Shown here: positions 9,009 to 16,530 of the stretch, piece after piece | Layout of the letters: each line of letters begins with the position of its first letter | How positions within the stretch are numbered: the first letter of the stretch is position 1 | Assembly: GCA_018820765.1 (NCBI GenBank) | Contig: JAHJNN010000008.1 | Coordinates: forward strand, 434,001 to 498,000 | Source: Gammaproteobacteria bacterium | GTDB lineage: Bacteria; Pseudomonadota; Gammaproteobacteria; Burkholderiales; Thiobacillaceae | Direction of reading: 5' to 3' | Length of the DNA: 64,000 nucleotides | Made by a program: the position numbers and the translations under genes | The notes under the pieces: model-generated | The model's input: the letters and a program-made list of their open reading frames with translations, nothing else | Told to the model about the DNA's origin: nothing | Databases searched by the model: none

Positions 9009-10124
9009 ATGAGCGTCATCAACCAAATGCTGCGGGAGCTCGATGCACGAGGCGGTGCCGCCGCCGACGCGTCCGTGACGCCCATTCGGCCGTCCGGCGC
9101 AAGGCGCCGTCCGGCCTGGCGAGTGCTGGGCGGGGCAGGTCTGGCGGCAGCCGGTGCTGCGGCAATCTATTGGACGCTGGCGCCCGCACCGGCGACGGAC
9201 GCGCCGCAGGATGTTCCCGTCCTTGCCCGGCAGGAGAGCAAAGAGAGCAACCCGAACAATCCGTCGGACCCAAACCTCCCTGTGGGAGCGGCACCCTCGC
9301 CGCGATTTGCGCCCGCGTTCGCGCCGGACGCGGCGCTCCCGCCTATGCATGCATCCGCTTCGCCGGCGGCTGTCGCTGCGCCCCCACCTGCGGCCGTGGC
9401 ACTGCGGCAACCCCGGGAGAGTGAGCCTGCCCGCGAAACGCCGCGGGGCGCAGCCGAACAGGCGCTGCAAGCACCCGGGACTTCGGTGCCTGTCCTGTCG
9501 ATGGACAAGGGCACGCCGCAAGCCGCACCTGCCGTGGTCAAGAAAATGGCGGTGCCATCGCCCGAAGCGGAGGCGCAGCAGCATTACGACGACGCCCAGG
9601 CGCTGCAGCGCGTCGGCAAATACGATGCGGCCATCGGCCAGTATCGTCAGGCACTGGAGCGCAATCCGGGGATGGCGGGTGCGCGCATTCGACTCGCCGG
9701 GCTGTTGCAGGAAAAAGGCCAGGTCGATGCCGCGCTGACGCTGCTGCAAACGGGGTTTGAGCAGCGCGCCGATGACGGGCTGGCCATTGCGGCCGGGCGT
9801 CTGCTGGCCGACCTGGGGCAGCGGGACGCAGCGCTGGACTGGCTGCAACGCGGCGAGGCCGGCTTGCGCCCCGCGGATCATGCATTGATGGGTGCCCTGC
9901 TGTCGCAGGCATACCGCCATGAGGCGGCAGGCCGGGCGTATCAGCGCGCACTGGCGGCCGACCCCGGCCAGGGCGGCTGGCTGCTCGGTTTGGGCCTGGC
10001 GATGGAGGCACAGGGTCGGCGTGACGAGGCGCGGGCAGCCTACCGCAATGCGTTGGAACGGGGGCGCTTCAATCCGGAAGTCACGCAGTTCTTGCGCGAA
10101 CGCAGTGGTGGGTCGGGACCGTGA
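9009..10124 (+). CDS. mshN: MshN-like TPR protein of the MSHA locus
   Basis: 371 residues. The N-terminus MSVINQMLRELDARGG is typical of MshN/GspB-type proteins, which interact with the MshM/ExeA ATPase. One transmembrane helix lies at about residues 40-57 (GGAGLAAAGAAAIYWTL). A Pro/Ala-rich disordered linker covers about 58-180, and TPR repeats fill about 190-365 (for example YDDAQALQRVGKYDAAIGQYRQAL cut into helices). Residues about 92-112 of the linker are encoded by a REP-like palindrome, described separately. It is the last msh gene on this side, because mshE/G-type genes do not follow it here. Confidence 0.82.
   Translation: MSVINQMLRELDARGGAAADASVTPIRPSGARRRPAWRVLGGAGLAAAGAAAIYWTLAPAPATDAPQDVPVLARQESKESNPNNPSDPNLPVGAAPSPRFAPAFAPDAALPPMHASASPAAVAAPPPAAVALRQPRESEPARETPRGAAEQALQAPGTSVPVLSMDKGTPQAAPAVVKKMAVPSPEAEAQQHYDDAQALQRVGKYDAAIGQYRQALERNPGMAGARIRLAGLLQEKGQVDAALTLLQTGFEQRADDGLAIAAGRLLADLGQRDAALDWLQRGEAGLRPADHALMGALLSQAYRHEAAGRAYQRALAADPGQGGWLLGLGLAMEAQGRRDEARAAYRNALERGRFNPEVTQFLRERSGGSGP
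9281..9344 (+). repeat. REP-like palindrome inside mshN
   Basis: The segment begins TGTGGGAGCGGCACCCTCG and ends GCGGCGCTCCCGCCT, so the outer parts are near-inverted copies of a GTGGGAGCGGC motif. A second copy of the left half (GTGGGAGCGGCGCCCTCGCC) occurs in the glnB-bamD gap at 56186. It resembles the REP family of pseudomonads and other proteobacteria. Here it is read through in frame as part of the mshN linker. Confidence 0.65.
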
Positions 10125-10207
10125 AATCCCTGGGATCAGCCGGGGTTTCGTTTTTTGCGTTGCGATAAAACAACGCAATTTCAGCTTGATAGAAGAAATT
10201 TAATAGA

Positions 10208-10238
10208 TTGTGGTTTTCTTTTGGCGATTTGTTAGAAT
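10208..10238 (+). promoter_or_regulatory. Candidate promoter of the small lipoprotein gene
   Basis: TAGAAT at 10233-10238 is a good -10. Upstream is TTGTGG (10208-10213) at a rather long 19-base spacing, or GTGGTT at 17. The surrounding 190-base gap is AT-rich compared with the genes. The transcript would have a leader of about 70 bases. AAAGGGA ahead of the ATG is the ribosome binding site. Confidence 0.4.
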
Positions 10239-10314
10239 TCCGCGCGTCGGTTGGGTTACAGCCCGGACCGATCCTGGTGTGGGTTTTTATATTCGTACGT
10301 AAAGGGAAAATCAA

Positions 10315-10542
10315 ATGAAATATTCCGTTCTCCTGGCTGCCCTGCTGGCCGCTTCCTTGACCGCTTGTGGCCAAAAAGAAGAAGCTGCTGCTCCCGCTGA
10401 AGCGCCTGCTGCTGAAGCTGCTGCTCCGATGGAAGCTGCTCCGATGGAAGCTGCTCCCGCTGAAGCCGCTCCTGCTGAAGCTGCTCCGATGGAAGCCGCT
10501 CCTGCTGAAGCTGCTCCCGCTGAAGCCGCTCCTGCCCAGTAA
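10315..10542 (+). CDS. Small Ala/Glu/Pro-repeat lipoprotein
   Basis: 75 residues. The first 18 form a lipoprotein signal with lipobox LTAC (Cys 18), and then GQKEE. The rest is almost only Ala, Glu, Pro and a few Met, in repeats of (P)AEAAP and PMEAAP. No enzyme domain is possible in this composition. The gene has its own promoter candidate, a good ribosome binding site and a strong terminator, so it is likely a monocistronic and possibly abundant envelope lipoprotein. Similar low-complexity 'ACGxKEE..APAEAA' lipoproteins occur in related bacteria without a known function. The repeats are of near-identical codons (gaagctgctcc, gaagccgctcc), so copy number may change by slippage. Confidence 0.75.
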   Translation: MKYSVLLAALLAASLTACGQKEEAAAPAEAPAAEAAAPMEAAPMEAAPAEAAPAEAAPMEAAPAEAAPAEAAPAQ

Positions 10543-10560
10543 TACCGGGTCAAGGAACGA

Positions 10561-10588
10561 AAAACCGGCCTTCTGGCCGGTTTTTTTT
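10561..10588 (+). terminator. Intrinsic terminator after the repeat lipoprotein
   Basis: AAAACCGGCC, loop TTCT, GGCCGGTTTTTTTT: a compact GC stem with an eight-T run on the plus strand. The A-run on the left makes it partly usable for the converging aminotransferase gene too. Confidence 0.9.
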
Positions 10589-10616
10589 CGTCCGCGTTTT
10601 GCTGCGTCAGCGTGGC

Positions 10617-11783
10617 TTATGCGAGGAAGTGGTCCAGCCGGGCGACGGCTTCGACCAGGCGCGGCAACGGCTGGGTGTAGGCGATGCGCAAGTAGCGCTG
10701 CGGCTGGTGCCGGCCGAAGTCGAGGCCCGGCGTCACCGCGACCCCCACCTGTTCCAGCAAGGCCTGCGCTAAGCGGAAGCTGTCGTCGCTGTGGGCGCTG
10801 CAATCGGCATACAGGTAAAAGGCCCCTTGCGGTTGCGTGGGAATCACGAAGCCGCGATCGCGCAACGCGGGCAGCAGGTAGTCGCGGCGGTCGCGCAGCT
10901 CGGTCTTGCGCGCTTCGAGTTCGCCGAGGGTGGCAGGCGAGAACGCGGCGAGCGCCGCGTGCTGCGCCGAGGTAGGTGCCGCCAGGAACAGGTTTTGCGC
11001 CAGCCTTTCCAGATCGGGCATGGCCCAGGCCGGCGCAATCAGCCAGCCCAGCCGCCAGCCGGTCATCAGAAAATATTTCGAGAAGCTGTTGATCACGAAC
11101 ACGTCGTCCCAGCACGCGGCGCTGTGCTCGCCGCCGTCGTAGGTGAGCGCCAGATAGATTTCATCGACGATCAGGGCGACGCCTTGTGCCGCGCACCAGT
11201 CATGGATGCGCGCGAGTTCGTCCGGAGCGATCGCGGTGCCGGTGGGGTTGGAGGGGCTGGCGATCAGCACGGCACGGGTGGCCGGGGTGGCGTGACGCTC
11301 GATCAGTTCGAGCGTGAGCTGGAAGCCGCTGCCGGAATCCACCGCAACCGTGACGGCACGGGCATCGCAGAACTGGGCAAAATGCCGGTTGCAGGGATAG
11401 CCGGGGTCGGCCATCAGCACCTCGTCGCCGGGGCCGGCCAGCAGGCCCAGCGTCAGCAGCAGCGCGCCGGAGGCGCCGGGGGTGACGACGACGCGCGTGG
11501 GATCGACCGCGATCTGCCAACGCGTGTCATAAAACCCGGCAATGGCTTCGCGTAGCGTGGTTAAACCGAGAGCGCCGGTGTAGTGCGTGTGCCCGGCGCG
11601 CAGCGCGGCAACACAGGCCTCGACGATGGGGGCAGGGGTGGCAAAGTCGGGCTCGCCGATTTCGAGGTGGATGATGTCGTGCCCGGCGGCCTGCAAAGCC
11701 TGCGCGCGCGCCAGGATGTCCATCACGTGGAAGGGTGCGATGCCGGCGATGCGCGTGGCGGTGTGCGGGCGCTTCGGGCTCAT
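10617..11783 (-). CDS. PLP-dependent class I/II aminotransferase
   Basis: 388 residues. The start is the ATG at 11783, in an ATGA overlap with mtfA; an upstream extension to 11978 is only read-back into mtfA. Fold type I aminotransferase motifs are IGEPDF (42-47), SPSNPTG (176-182), VDEIY (206-210) and the PLP lysine K236 in NSFSKYFLMTGWRLGW, with the carboxylate-binding arginine R244 after it. Family members transfer amino groups between amino acids (for example aspartate or alanine) and 2-oxo acids; the substrate cannot be told from sequence alone. Third gene of the rmuC-mtfA-aminotransferase unit. Confidence 0.85.
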   Translation of the reverse strand: MSPKRPHTATRIAGIAPFHVMDILARAQALQAAGHDIIHLEIGEPDFATPAPIVEACVAALRAGHTHYTGALGLTTLREAIAGFYDTRWQIAVDPTRVVVTPGASGALLLTLGLLAGPGDEVLMADPGYPCNRHFAQFCDARAVTVAVDSGSGFQLTLELIERHATPATRAVLIASPSNPTGTAIAPDELARIHDWCAAQGVALIVDEIYLALTYDGGEHSAACWDDVFVINSFSKYFLMTGWRLGWLIAPAWAMPDLERLAQNLFLAAPTSAQHAALAAFSPATLGELEARKTELRDRRDYLLPALRDRGFVIPTQPQGAFYLYADCSAHSDDSFRLAQALLEQVGVAVTPGLDFGRHQPQRYLRIAYTQPLPRLVEAVARLDHFLA

Positions 11784-12553
11784 GCCGCCCCGTCCAGCCG
11801 TGCCAGCGGGTGCTGACGATAGAACTGCTGCAGGTGCCGGTAGAGCGCGGGGTATTCGGCATGCACCCGATCGGGCATTTCGAAGAACGCTTCGGTCAGC
11901 ACGGCAAAGAATTCTGCAGGGGCGGTGCTGGCGTAGGGGTCGAGCAGGGTGTCTTCGCCGGCGTCGACGCGCGCGCACAAATCCTCATAGGCCGCGCCGA
12001 AATCCCGTGCCCAGGCGGTCGCATCCATGCCGTGATGCAGCGGCGGAAAACCGTTGGCGTCGCCGTTCAGCATGTCGAGCTTGTGGGCGAATTCGTGCAG
12101 CACGACGTTGAGGCCGTCGGCCTGGCCGCTGACAGCGACATCGGCCAACGACAGCACCAGCGGGCCGCCGTGCCAGGATTCGCCCGCCAGGATGTCGCGC
12201 GAGCGATGCACCACGCCTGCCTCGTCCATTTCCTCGCGATCGCGCAGAAACTCGTCGGGATAGAGAATGATCTCGCTCCAGCCGCGGTAGCTGTCTTCGG
12301 GCAGGTTGAGCGTCAACAGGCAGGCCTGCAAGGCAATGGCAAGCTGCGTGGCATCGTCGACGTCCGCGCCGCCGGCGGCGGAAAACGCCTTGCCGTGGAT
12401 GAACAGGCTGGCGGCTTCGCGCAGGCGCGCCAGTTCGTCCGCGGTCAGGCCCTGCAGGATCGGCAGCCCTTCGACCGCAGTCTGGAAAGCGTCGGGCGGG
12501 ATGACGTTCCGCTCAAGGATGCGGGCGCGCCGCCAGCGGGAAAACCAACTCAT
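11780..12553 (-). CDS. mtfA: MtfA-like zinc peptidase
   Basis: 257 residues starting at the ATG at 12553 (ATGA overlap with rmuC). The zinc site is HEFAH (His 153, Glu 154, His 157), with a probable third ligand at Glu 214 in AEFFAVLTEAFFE. This matches the gluzincin layout of MtfA (YeeI), which in E. coli binds the Mlc repressor and has aminopeptidase activity. The N-terminus (FSRWRRARILERN) and the segment YPDEFLRDREEMDEAGVVHRSRDILAGESW are also family-like. No signal peptide is seen, so it should be cytosolic. Confidence 0.88.
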   Translation of the reverse strand: MSWFSRWRRARILERNVIPPDAFQTAVEGLPILQGLTADELARLREAASLFIHGKAFSAAGGADVDDATQLAIALQACLLTLNLPEDSYRGWSEIILYPDEFLRDREEMDEAGVVHRSRDILAGESWHGGPLVLSLADVAVSGQADGLNVVLHEFAHKLDMLNGDANGFPPLHHGMDATAWARDFGAAYEDLCARVDAGEDTLLDPYASTAPAEFFAVLTEAFFEMPDRVHAEYPALYRHLQQFYRQHPLARLDGAA

Positions 12554-13842
12554 TCGTCGGCGTCGAGCAGGCACGCGCTGGCCGCGTCCGGGTGTTCGAG
12601 CTCGACCCGCTCGATCTGCTGGAAGCGGCGGCTGATCTTGTCGCTTGAAATGCGCACCTCGCCCACATCCTTGTTGGCCTGCTCGATGTGGGCGGCGAGT
12701 TTTTTCATGCGTTCATCGAAGCGCGCGAAGTCTTTCGCCAGTTTGCCGAGCTCGTCCTTGATGACGTGCGCCATGCGCCGCGTTTCAGAATCGCGGATCA
12801 CCGCACGCGCGGTGTTCAGCACCGCCATCAGCGTGGTCGGCGAGGTGATCCAGACGCGCTTTTTTTGCGCGTGCTCGACCAGGTCCGGGTGATAGGCGTG
12901 GATCTCGGCGAATACCGCTTCGGCCGGCAGGAACATCACCGCGCCGTCGGAGGTTTCGCCTTCGACGATGTATTTGGCGGCAATGTCGTCGACGTGTTTT
13001 CTGACATCGGTTTTGAACTGCCGCTTGGCCGCATCGCGTTCGGCCGCCGGCAGGCTGTCGTCGAACATGCGGCTATAGTTTTCCAGCGGGAACTTGGAGT
13101 CGACGCACACCGTGCCGGTCGGCTCGGGCAGGATCAGCACGCAGTCGGCGCGCGCGCCGCTCTTGAGCGTAAATTGAAACGCATAGGCGTCGGGCGGCAG
13201 GCTGTTCCGCACCAGCGCTTCCAACTGCACCTCGCCGAAGGCGCCGCGCGAGCGCTTGTCGCCCAATATCTCCTGTAGCGACACGACGTTGCTCGCCAGG
13301 CCTTCGATTTTCTTCTGCGCCTCGTCGATCACCGCCAGCCGCGACATCACCGAGGTGAAGGTTTCGTTGGTTTTCTTGAAGCCTTCGTCGAGCCGCTCCG
13401 CCACCTTGCCGGAGATTTCGTTGAGACGTCCGTCGACCGTCTGCGACAGCTGCTGCACGCGCTCGTTGAAATGCGCGGTCATGCCTTTGAGCGTGTCCTG
13501 CAGCAGGCTTTGCTCGGCGCGTCCCTGCTCGATCAGTTTTTCCAGCATCGCGGTCTGGAACTGGCCGAACTGGCCGGTGACGGTTGCGCGCGTTTCTGCC
13601 AGGCGCTCGGTCTGCGCAATCTGCAGGGTGGCGAGCTGGCTCTGCATGCGGTCGGACTGCTGCGAAAGCCCTGCATGCAGATCGGTCAGCACCGCGCGGT
13701 GGCGCGTTTCCATGTCCTGCATGAACACAGCGGGGAGGGCAGCCAGGGCACGCTGTTGAAGGCGTACATGCCAGAGAAGTGCAAGGCCGAGCAGAAGCAG
13801 CAGAACAAGGCCGGCAAGGAGGGCGACATCGACGAGACTCAT
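12550..13842 (-). CDS. rmuC: RmuC-family DNA recombination protein
   Basis: 430 residues from the ATG at 13842, which gives a proper N-terminal membrane anchor (VALLAGLVLLLLLGLALLW). Then comes a long coiled coil (about 50-180, for example LSQTVDGRLNEISGKVAERL) and the conserved RmuC nuclease-like core (about 185-390: GDKRSRGAFGEVQLEALV, CVDSKFPLENY, PAEAVFAEIHAYHPDLVEHAQ, WITSPTTLMAVLNTARAVIRD). RmuC limits inversions and rearrangements at short inverted repeats in E. coli. The core resembles PD-(D/E)XK endonucleases. It is first in a three-gene unit. Confidence 0.92.
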   Translation of the reverse strand: MSLVDVALLAGLVLLLLLGLALLWHVRLQQRALAALPAVFMQDMETRHRAVLTDLHAGLSQQSDRMQSQLATLQIAQTERLAETRATVTGQFGQFQTAMLEKLIEQGRAEQSLLQDTLKGMTAHFNERVQQLSQTVDGRLNEISGKVAERLDEGFKKTNETFTSVMSRLAVIDEAQKKIEGLASNVVSLQEILGDKRSRGAFGEVQLEALVRNSLPPDAYAFQFTLKSGARADCVLILPEPTGTVCVDSKFPLENYSRMFDDSLPAAERDAAKRQFKTDVRKHVDDIAAKYIVEGETSDGAVMFLPAEAVFAEIHAYHPDLVEHAQKKRVWITSPTTLMAVLNTARAVIRDSETRRMAHVIKDELGKLAKDFARFDERMKKLAAHIEQANKDVGEVRISSDKISRRFQQIERVELEHPDAASACLLDADE

Positions 13843-13939
13843 GGCCGGATTATACGGCGGCGGACTGCCGGGAAGGGGCGCGCAGGCTGCCTGCGCCAAG
13901 GGATTCCGCTATGCTTGCGGCGACAATAAGGGAGGCAAC

Positions 13940-14590
13940 GTGAATTGGATTTTTTCAACCGTCCTGCTTGCGGTGGCGGCGTTCATCGGGCAGCGCGCCT
14001 GGCGCCGGCATGCGCTGCAGAGCCGGCTGGACGCCATCCGCGCGCATCCCTTCCCGCAATCGGTGCGGCTGAAATTCCGCGATGCGCGGCCCGATCTGGA
14101 TTCGGCGCAGGAGCATCAGGTGTTCGAGGGCCTGCGCGATTACTTCATCCTGTGTGCCCAGGCGCGCGGGCGCTTCGTTTCCATGCCTTCGCAGGTGGCG
14201 GATGATGCCTGGCACGCCTTCATCCTGCATACGCGCTATTACCAGGATTTCTGCGGCAAGGCCTTCGGCCGTTTCCTGCACCACACGCCCGCCGAGGCCA
14301 TGAGCACGCAGACGCTGGCGACCGAGGGCATCCGGCGCGCGTGGCGCCTGGCCTGCGCGCTGGAACGCATCAACCCGAAACAGCCGGAGCGCCTGCCGCG
14401 CTTGTTTGCGCTGGATGGCACGCTGAACATCGCGGATGGCTTTCGCTACGACACGCGCTGCACGCCGGGGTCCGGGAGTTATTGCGCCAGCCATATCGGT
14501 TGCGGTTCCGGATGCGGGGGCGGCAGTGGTTCGACCTGCGGCGACAGTGGTGGGGCAAGCTGCGGCAGTGGTTGCGGCGGGGGCGATTGA
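13940..14590 (+). CDS. GRDP-like protein with Cys/Gly/Ser-rich tail
   Basis: 216 residues from a GTG at 13940 with GGGAGG well placed upstream. An N-terminal hydrophobic helix (WIFSTVLLAVAAFIGQ, about 3-18) suggests a membrane anchor. The central part has VADDAWHAFILHTRYYQDFCG, like the 'D.aWH.hil.t..Y' signature of glycine-rich-domain-containing (GRDP-like) proteins. The last ~38 residues are almost only Cys, Gly and Ser (CGSGCGGGSGSTCGDSGG pattern) with eight or so cysteines, as in several bacterial proteins with Gly/Cys tails that may be exported or bind metal. Function unknown. It is not part of an obvious operon. Confidence 0.6.
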   Translation: MNWIFSTVLLAVAAFIGQRAWRRHALQSRLDAIRAHPFPQSVRLKFRDARPDLDSAQEHQVFEGLRDYFILCAQARGRFVSMPSQVADDAWHAFILHTRYYQDFCGKAFGRFLHHTPAEAMSTQTLATEGIRRAWRLACALERINPKQPERLPRLFALDGTLNIADGFRYDTRCTPGSGSYCASHIGCGSGCGGGSGSTCGDSGGASCGSGCGGGD

Positions 14591-14617
14591 AAACGCCCCG
14601 CTTGGGGCGGGGCGTTT
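14591..14617. terminator. Bidirectional terminator between the GRDP-like gene and typA
   Basis: AAACGCCCC at 14591-14599 and its perfect inverse GGGGCGTTT at 14609-14617 form a 9-bp stem starting directly after the TGA. It lies between two converging genes. Confidence 0.75.
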
Positions 14618-14644
14618 CAGGACTTACATTCGGTCTGGTGAAGC

Positions 14645-16477
14645 TCAGGCTGCTGCGCGGTTGGCGCGCTTGCGGTCGTGTTCCTGCAGGTGGCGCTTGC
14701 GGATGCGGATCGACTTCGGCGTGATTTCCACCAGTTCGTCGTCGTCGATGAATTCCACCGCGGATTCCAGCGTCAACTTGATCGGCGTGGTCAGGCGCAC
14801 GGCTTCGTCGGTGCCGGAGGCGCGCACGTTGGTGAGCTGCTTGCCCTTGATCGGGTTGACCACCAGGTCGTTGTCGCGGCTGTGGATGCCGATGACCATG
14901 CCTTCGTACAGCTTGTCGCCGGGGCTGACGAACATGCGGCCGCGGTCTTCCAGTTTCCACAGCGCGTAGGCCACGGCCTCGCCGTTGTCCTGCGACACCA
15001 GCACGCCGTTGTGGCGGCCCGGCAGGTCGGCTTTCACCGGACCGTAGTCGTCGAACACGTGGCTCATCAGGCCGGTGCCGCGCGTCATCGTCATGAAGTC
15101 GCTCTGGAAGCCGATCAGGCCGCGCGCGGGAATGTGGTATTCGAGGCGGGTGCGGCCGTTGCCGTCGGATTCCATGTTGGTGAGCTCGCCGCGGCGGCGG
15201 CCGATTTCTTCCATCACGCTGCCCTGGGTGTCGTCTTCCAGGTCGATGCTGAGGTTTTCATACGGCTCGCATTTCTCGCCGTTGATCTCCTTGTACACCA
15301 CGCGCGGCTTGCCGACAGCCAGTTCGAAGCCTTCTCGGCGCATGTTCTCCACCAGGATGGTGAGATGCAGCTCGCCGCGGCCGGAGACGCGGAACACGTC
15401 GGCGTCTCCGGTTTCGTCGACGCGCAGCGCAACGTTGACCAGCAGTTCCTTGTTGAGGCGGTCACGGATCTGGCGGCTGGTGACGAACTTGCCTTCGGTG
15501 CCGGCGAGCGGCGACGTGTTCACCATGAAGTCCATGTTCAGCGTCGGTTCGTCCACCGGCAGCACCGGCAGGCCGACGGGGTTTTCCTTGTCGCAAATGG
15601 TGACGCCGATGCCGATGTCGTCGAGACCCGAGATGATGATGATGTCGCCTGCTTCGGCTTCATTCACCGGCACGCGATCCAGTCCCTGGAAGCCGAGCAC
15701 CTGGTTGATACGGCCGCTGGCGACCTGCTCTTCGTGGTTCATCACCACCACCGACATGCCGGGCTTGATGCGGCCATTCAACACGCGGCCAACGCCGAGA
15801 CGGCCGGTGTAGGTCGAGTAGTCGAGCGCGGCGATCTGTAGCTGCAGCGGCGCGTCGGCCGAACCGGGCGGCGTGGGCACGTGTTCGAGCACGGTGTCGA
15901 ACAAGGGCTTCATGTCAGCGGCGCTGCCGCCCTCCGAGGGCGCGTCCTTCAGATTGAGGCACGCCCAGCCATTGAGGCCGGACGCGTAGATGATGGGGAA
16001 ATCGAGTTGTTCGTCGGTGGCGCCGAGCTTGTCGAACAGGTCGAAGGTCTGGTCGAGCACCCAGTCTGGACGCGAACCGGGACGGTCGACCTTGTTGATC
16101 ACGACGATGGGACGCAAACCCAGTGCCAGCGCCTTCTTGGTGACGAAGCGCGTCTGCGGCATCGGGCCTTCGACCGCGTCGACCAGCAGCACCACGCCGT
16201 CGACCATGCCGAGCACGCGTTCGACTTCGCCGCCGAAGTCGGCGTGGCCGGGGGTGTCGACGATGTTGATGTGGTAGTCGCCGTAGGTGATCGCGGTGTT
16301 CTTCGCCAGAATGGTGATGCCGCGTTCCTTTTCCAGGTCGTTCGAGTCCATCACGCGCTCGTCAACCGCCTGGTTGTCGCGGAAGGTGCCGGACTGCTTG
16401 AGAAGCTGGTCGACCAGCGTGGTCTTGCCATGGTCGACGTGCGCGATGATGGCGATGTTGCGGAGCTTGCGGGACAT
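14645..16477 (-). CDS. typA: Ribosome-associated translational GTPase TypA/BipA
   Basis: 610 residues, full length for the family. G1 is AHVDHGKT (12-19), and G3 DTPGHADF follows a G2 region containing ERGITI. G4 is NKVD. The C-terminal part includes the EF-G-like domains III and V and the BipA-specific C-terminal domain ([20 protein letters not shown]). TypA binds 70S ribosomes and acts in 50S assembly at low temperature and in stress adaptation. The start codon gives the canonical [17 protein letters not shown]. It converges on the GRDP-like gene across a shared terminator. Confidence 0.96.
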   Translation of the reverse strand: MSRKLRNIAIIAHVDHGKTTLVDQLLKQSGTFRDNQAVDERVMDSNDLEKERGITILAKNTAITYGDYHINIVDTPGHADFGGEVERVLGMVDGVVLLVDAVEGPMPQTRFVTKKALALGLRPIVVINKVDRPGSRPDWVLDQTFDLFDKLGATDEQLDFPIIYASGLNGWACLNLKDAPSEGGSAADMKPLFDTVLEHVPTPPGSADAPLQLQIAALDYSTYTGRLGVGRVLNGRIKPGMSVVVMNHEEQVASGRINQVLGFQGLDRVPVNEAEAGDIIIISGLDDIGIGVTICDKENPVGLPVLPVDEPTLNMDFMVNTSPLAGTEGKFVTSRQIRDRLNKELLVNVALRVDETGDADVFRVSGRGELHLTILVENMRREGFELAVGKPRVVYKEINGEKCEPYENLSIDLEDDTQGSVMEEIGRRRGELTNMESDGNGRTRLEYHIPARGLIGFQSDFMTMTRGTGLMSHVFDDYGPVKADLPGRHNGVLVSQDNGEAVAYALWKLEDRGRMFVSPGDKLYEGMVIGIHSRDNDLVVNPIKGKQLTNVRASGTDEAVRLTTPIKLTLESAVEFIDDDELVEITPKSIRIRKRHLQEHDRKRANRAAA

Positions 16478-16506
16478 GATGCGGGCCTGCCTTCGGGAAA
16501 CCCGGC

Positions 16507-16512
16507 ATTATA
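16507..16512 (-). promoter_or_regulatory. Candidate -10 box of typA
   Basis: Read on the minus strand this is TATAAT, about 30 bases before the typA ATG. No good -35 is seen at 16-18 bases. The box is flanked by an inverted AAACCC / GGGTTT pair (about 16497-16521) that could be an operator. Confidence 0.4.
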
Positions 16513-16530
16513 ACAGGGTTTAACGACTAT

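Noticed and set aside
10315-10542. Repetitive segment considered as CRISPR or satellite
   Set aside because: Repeats are in-frame codon units without unique spacers and are part of a lipoprotein gene.
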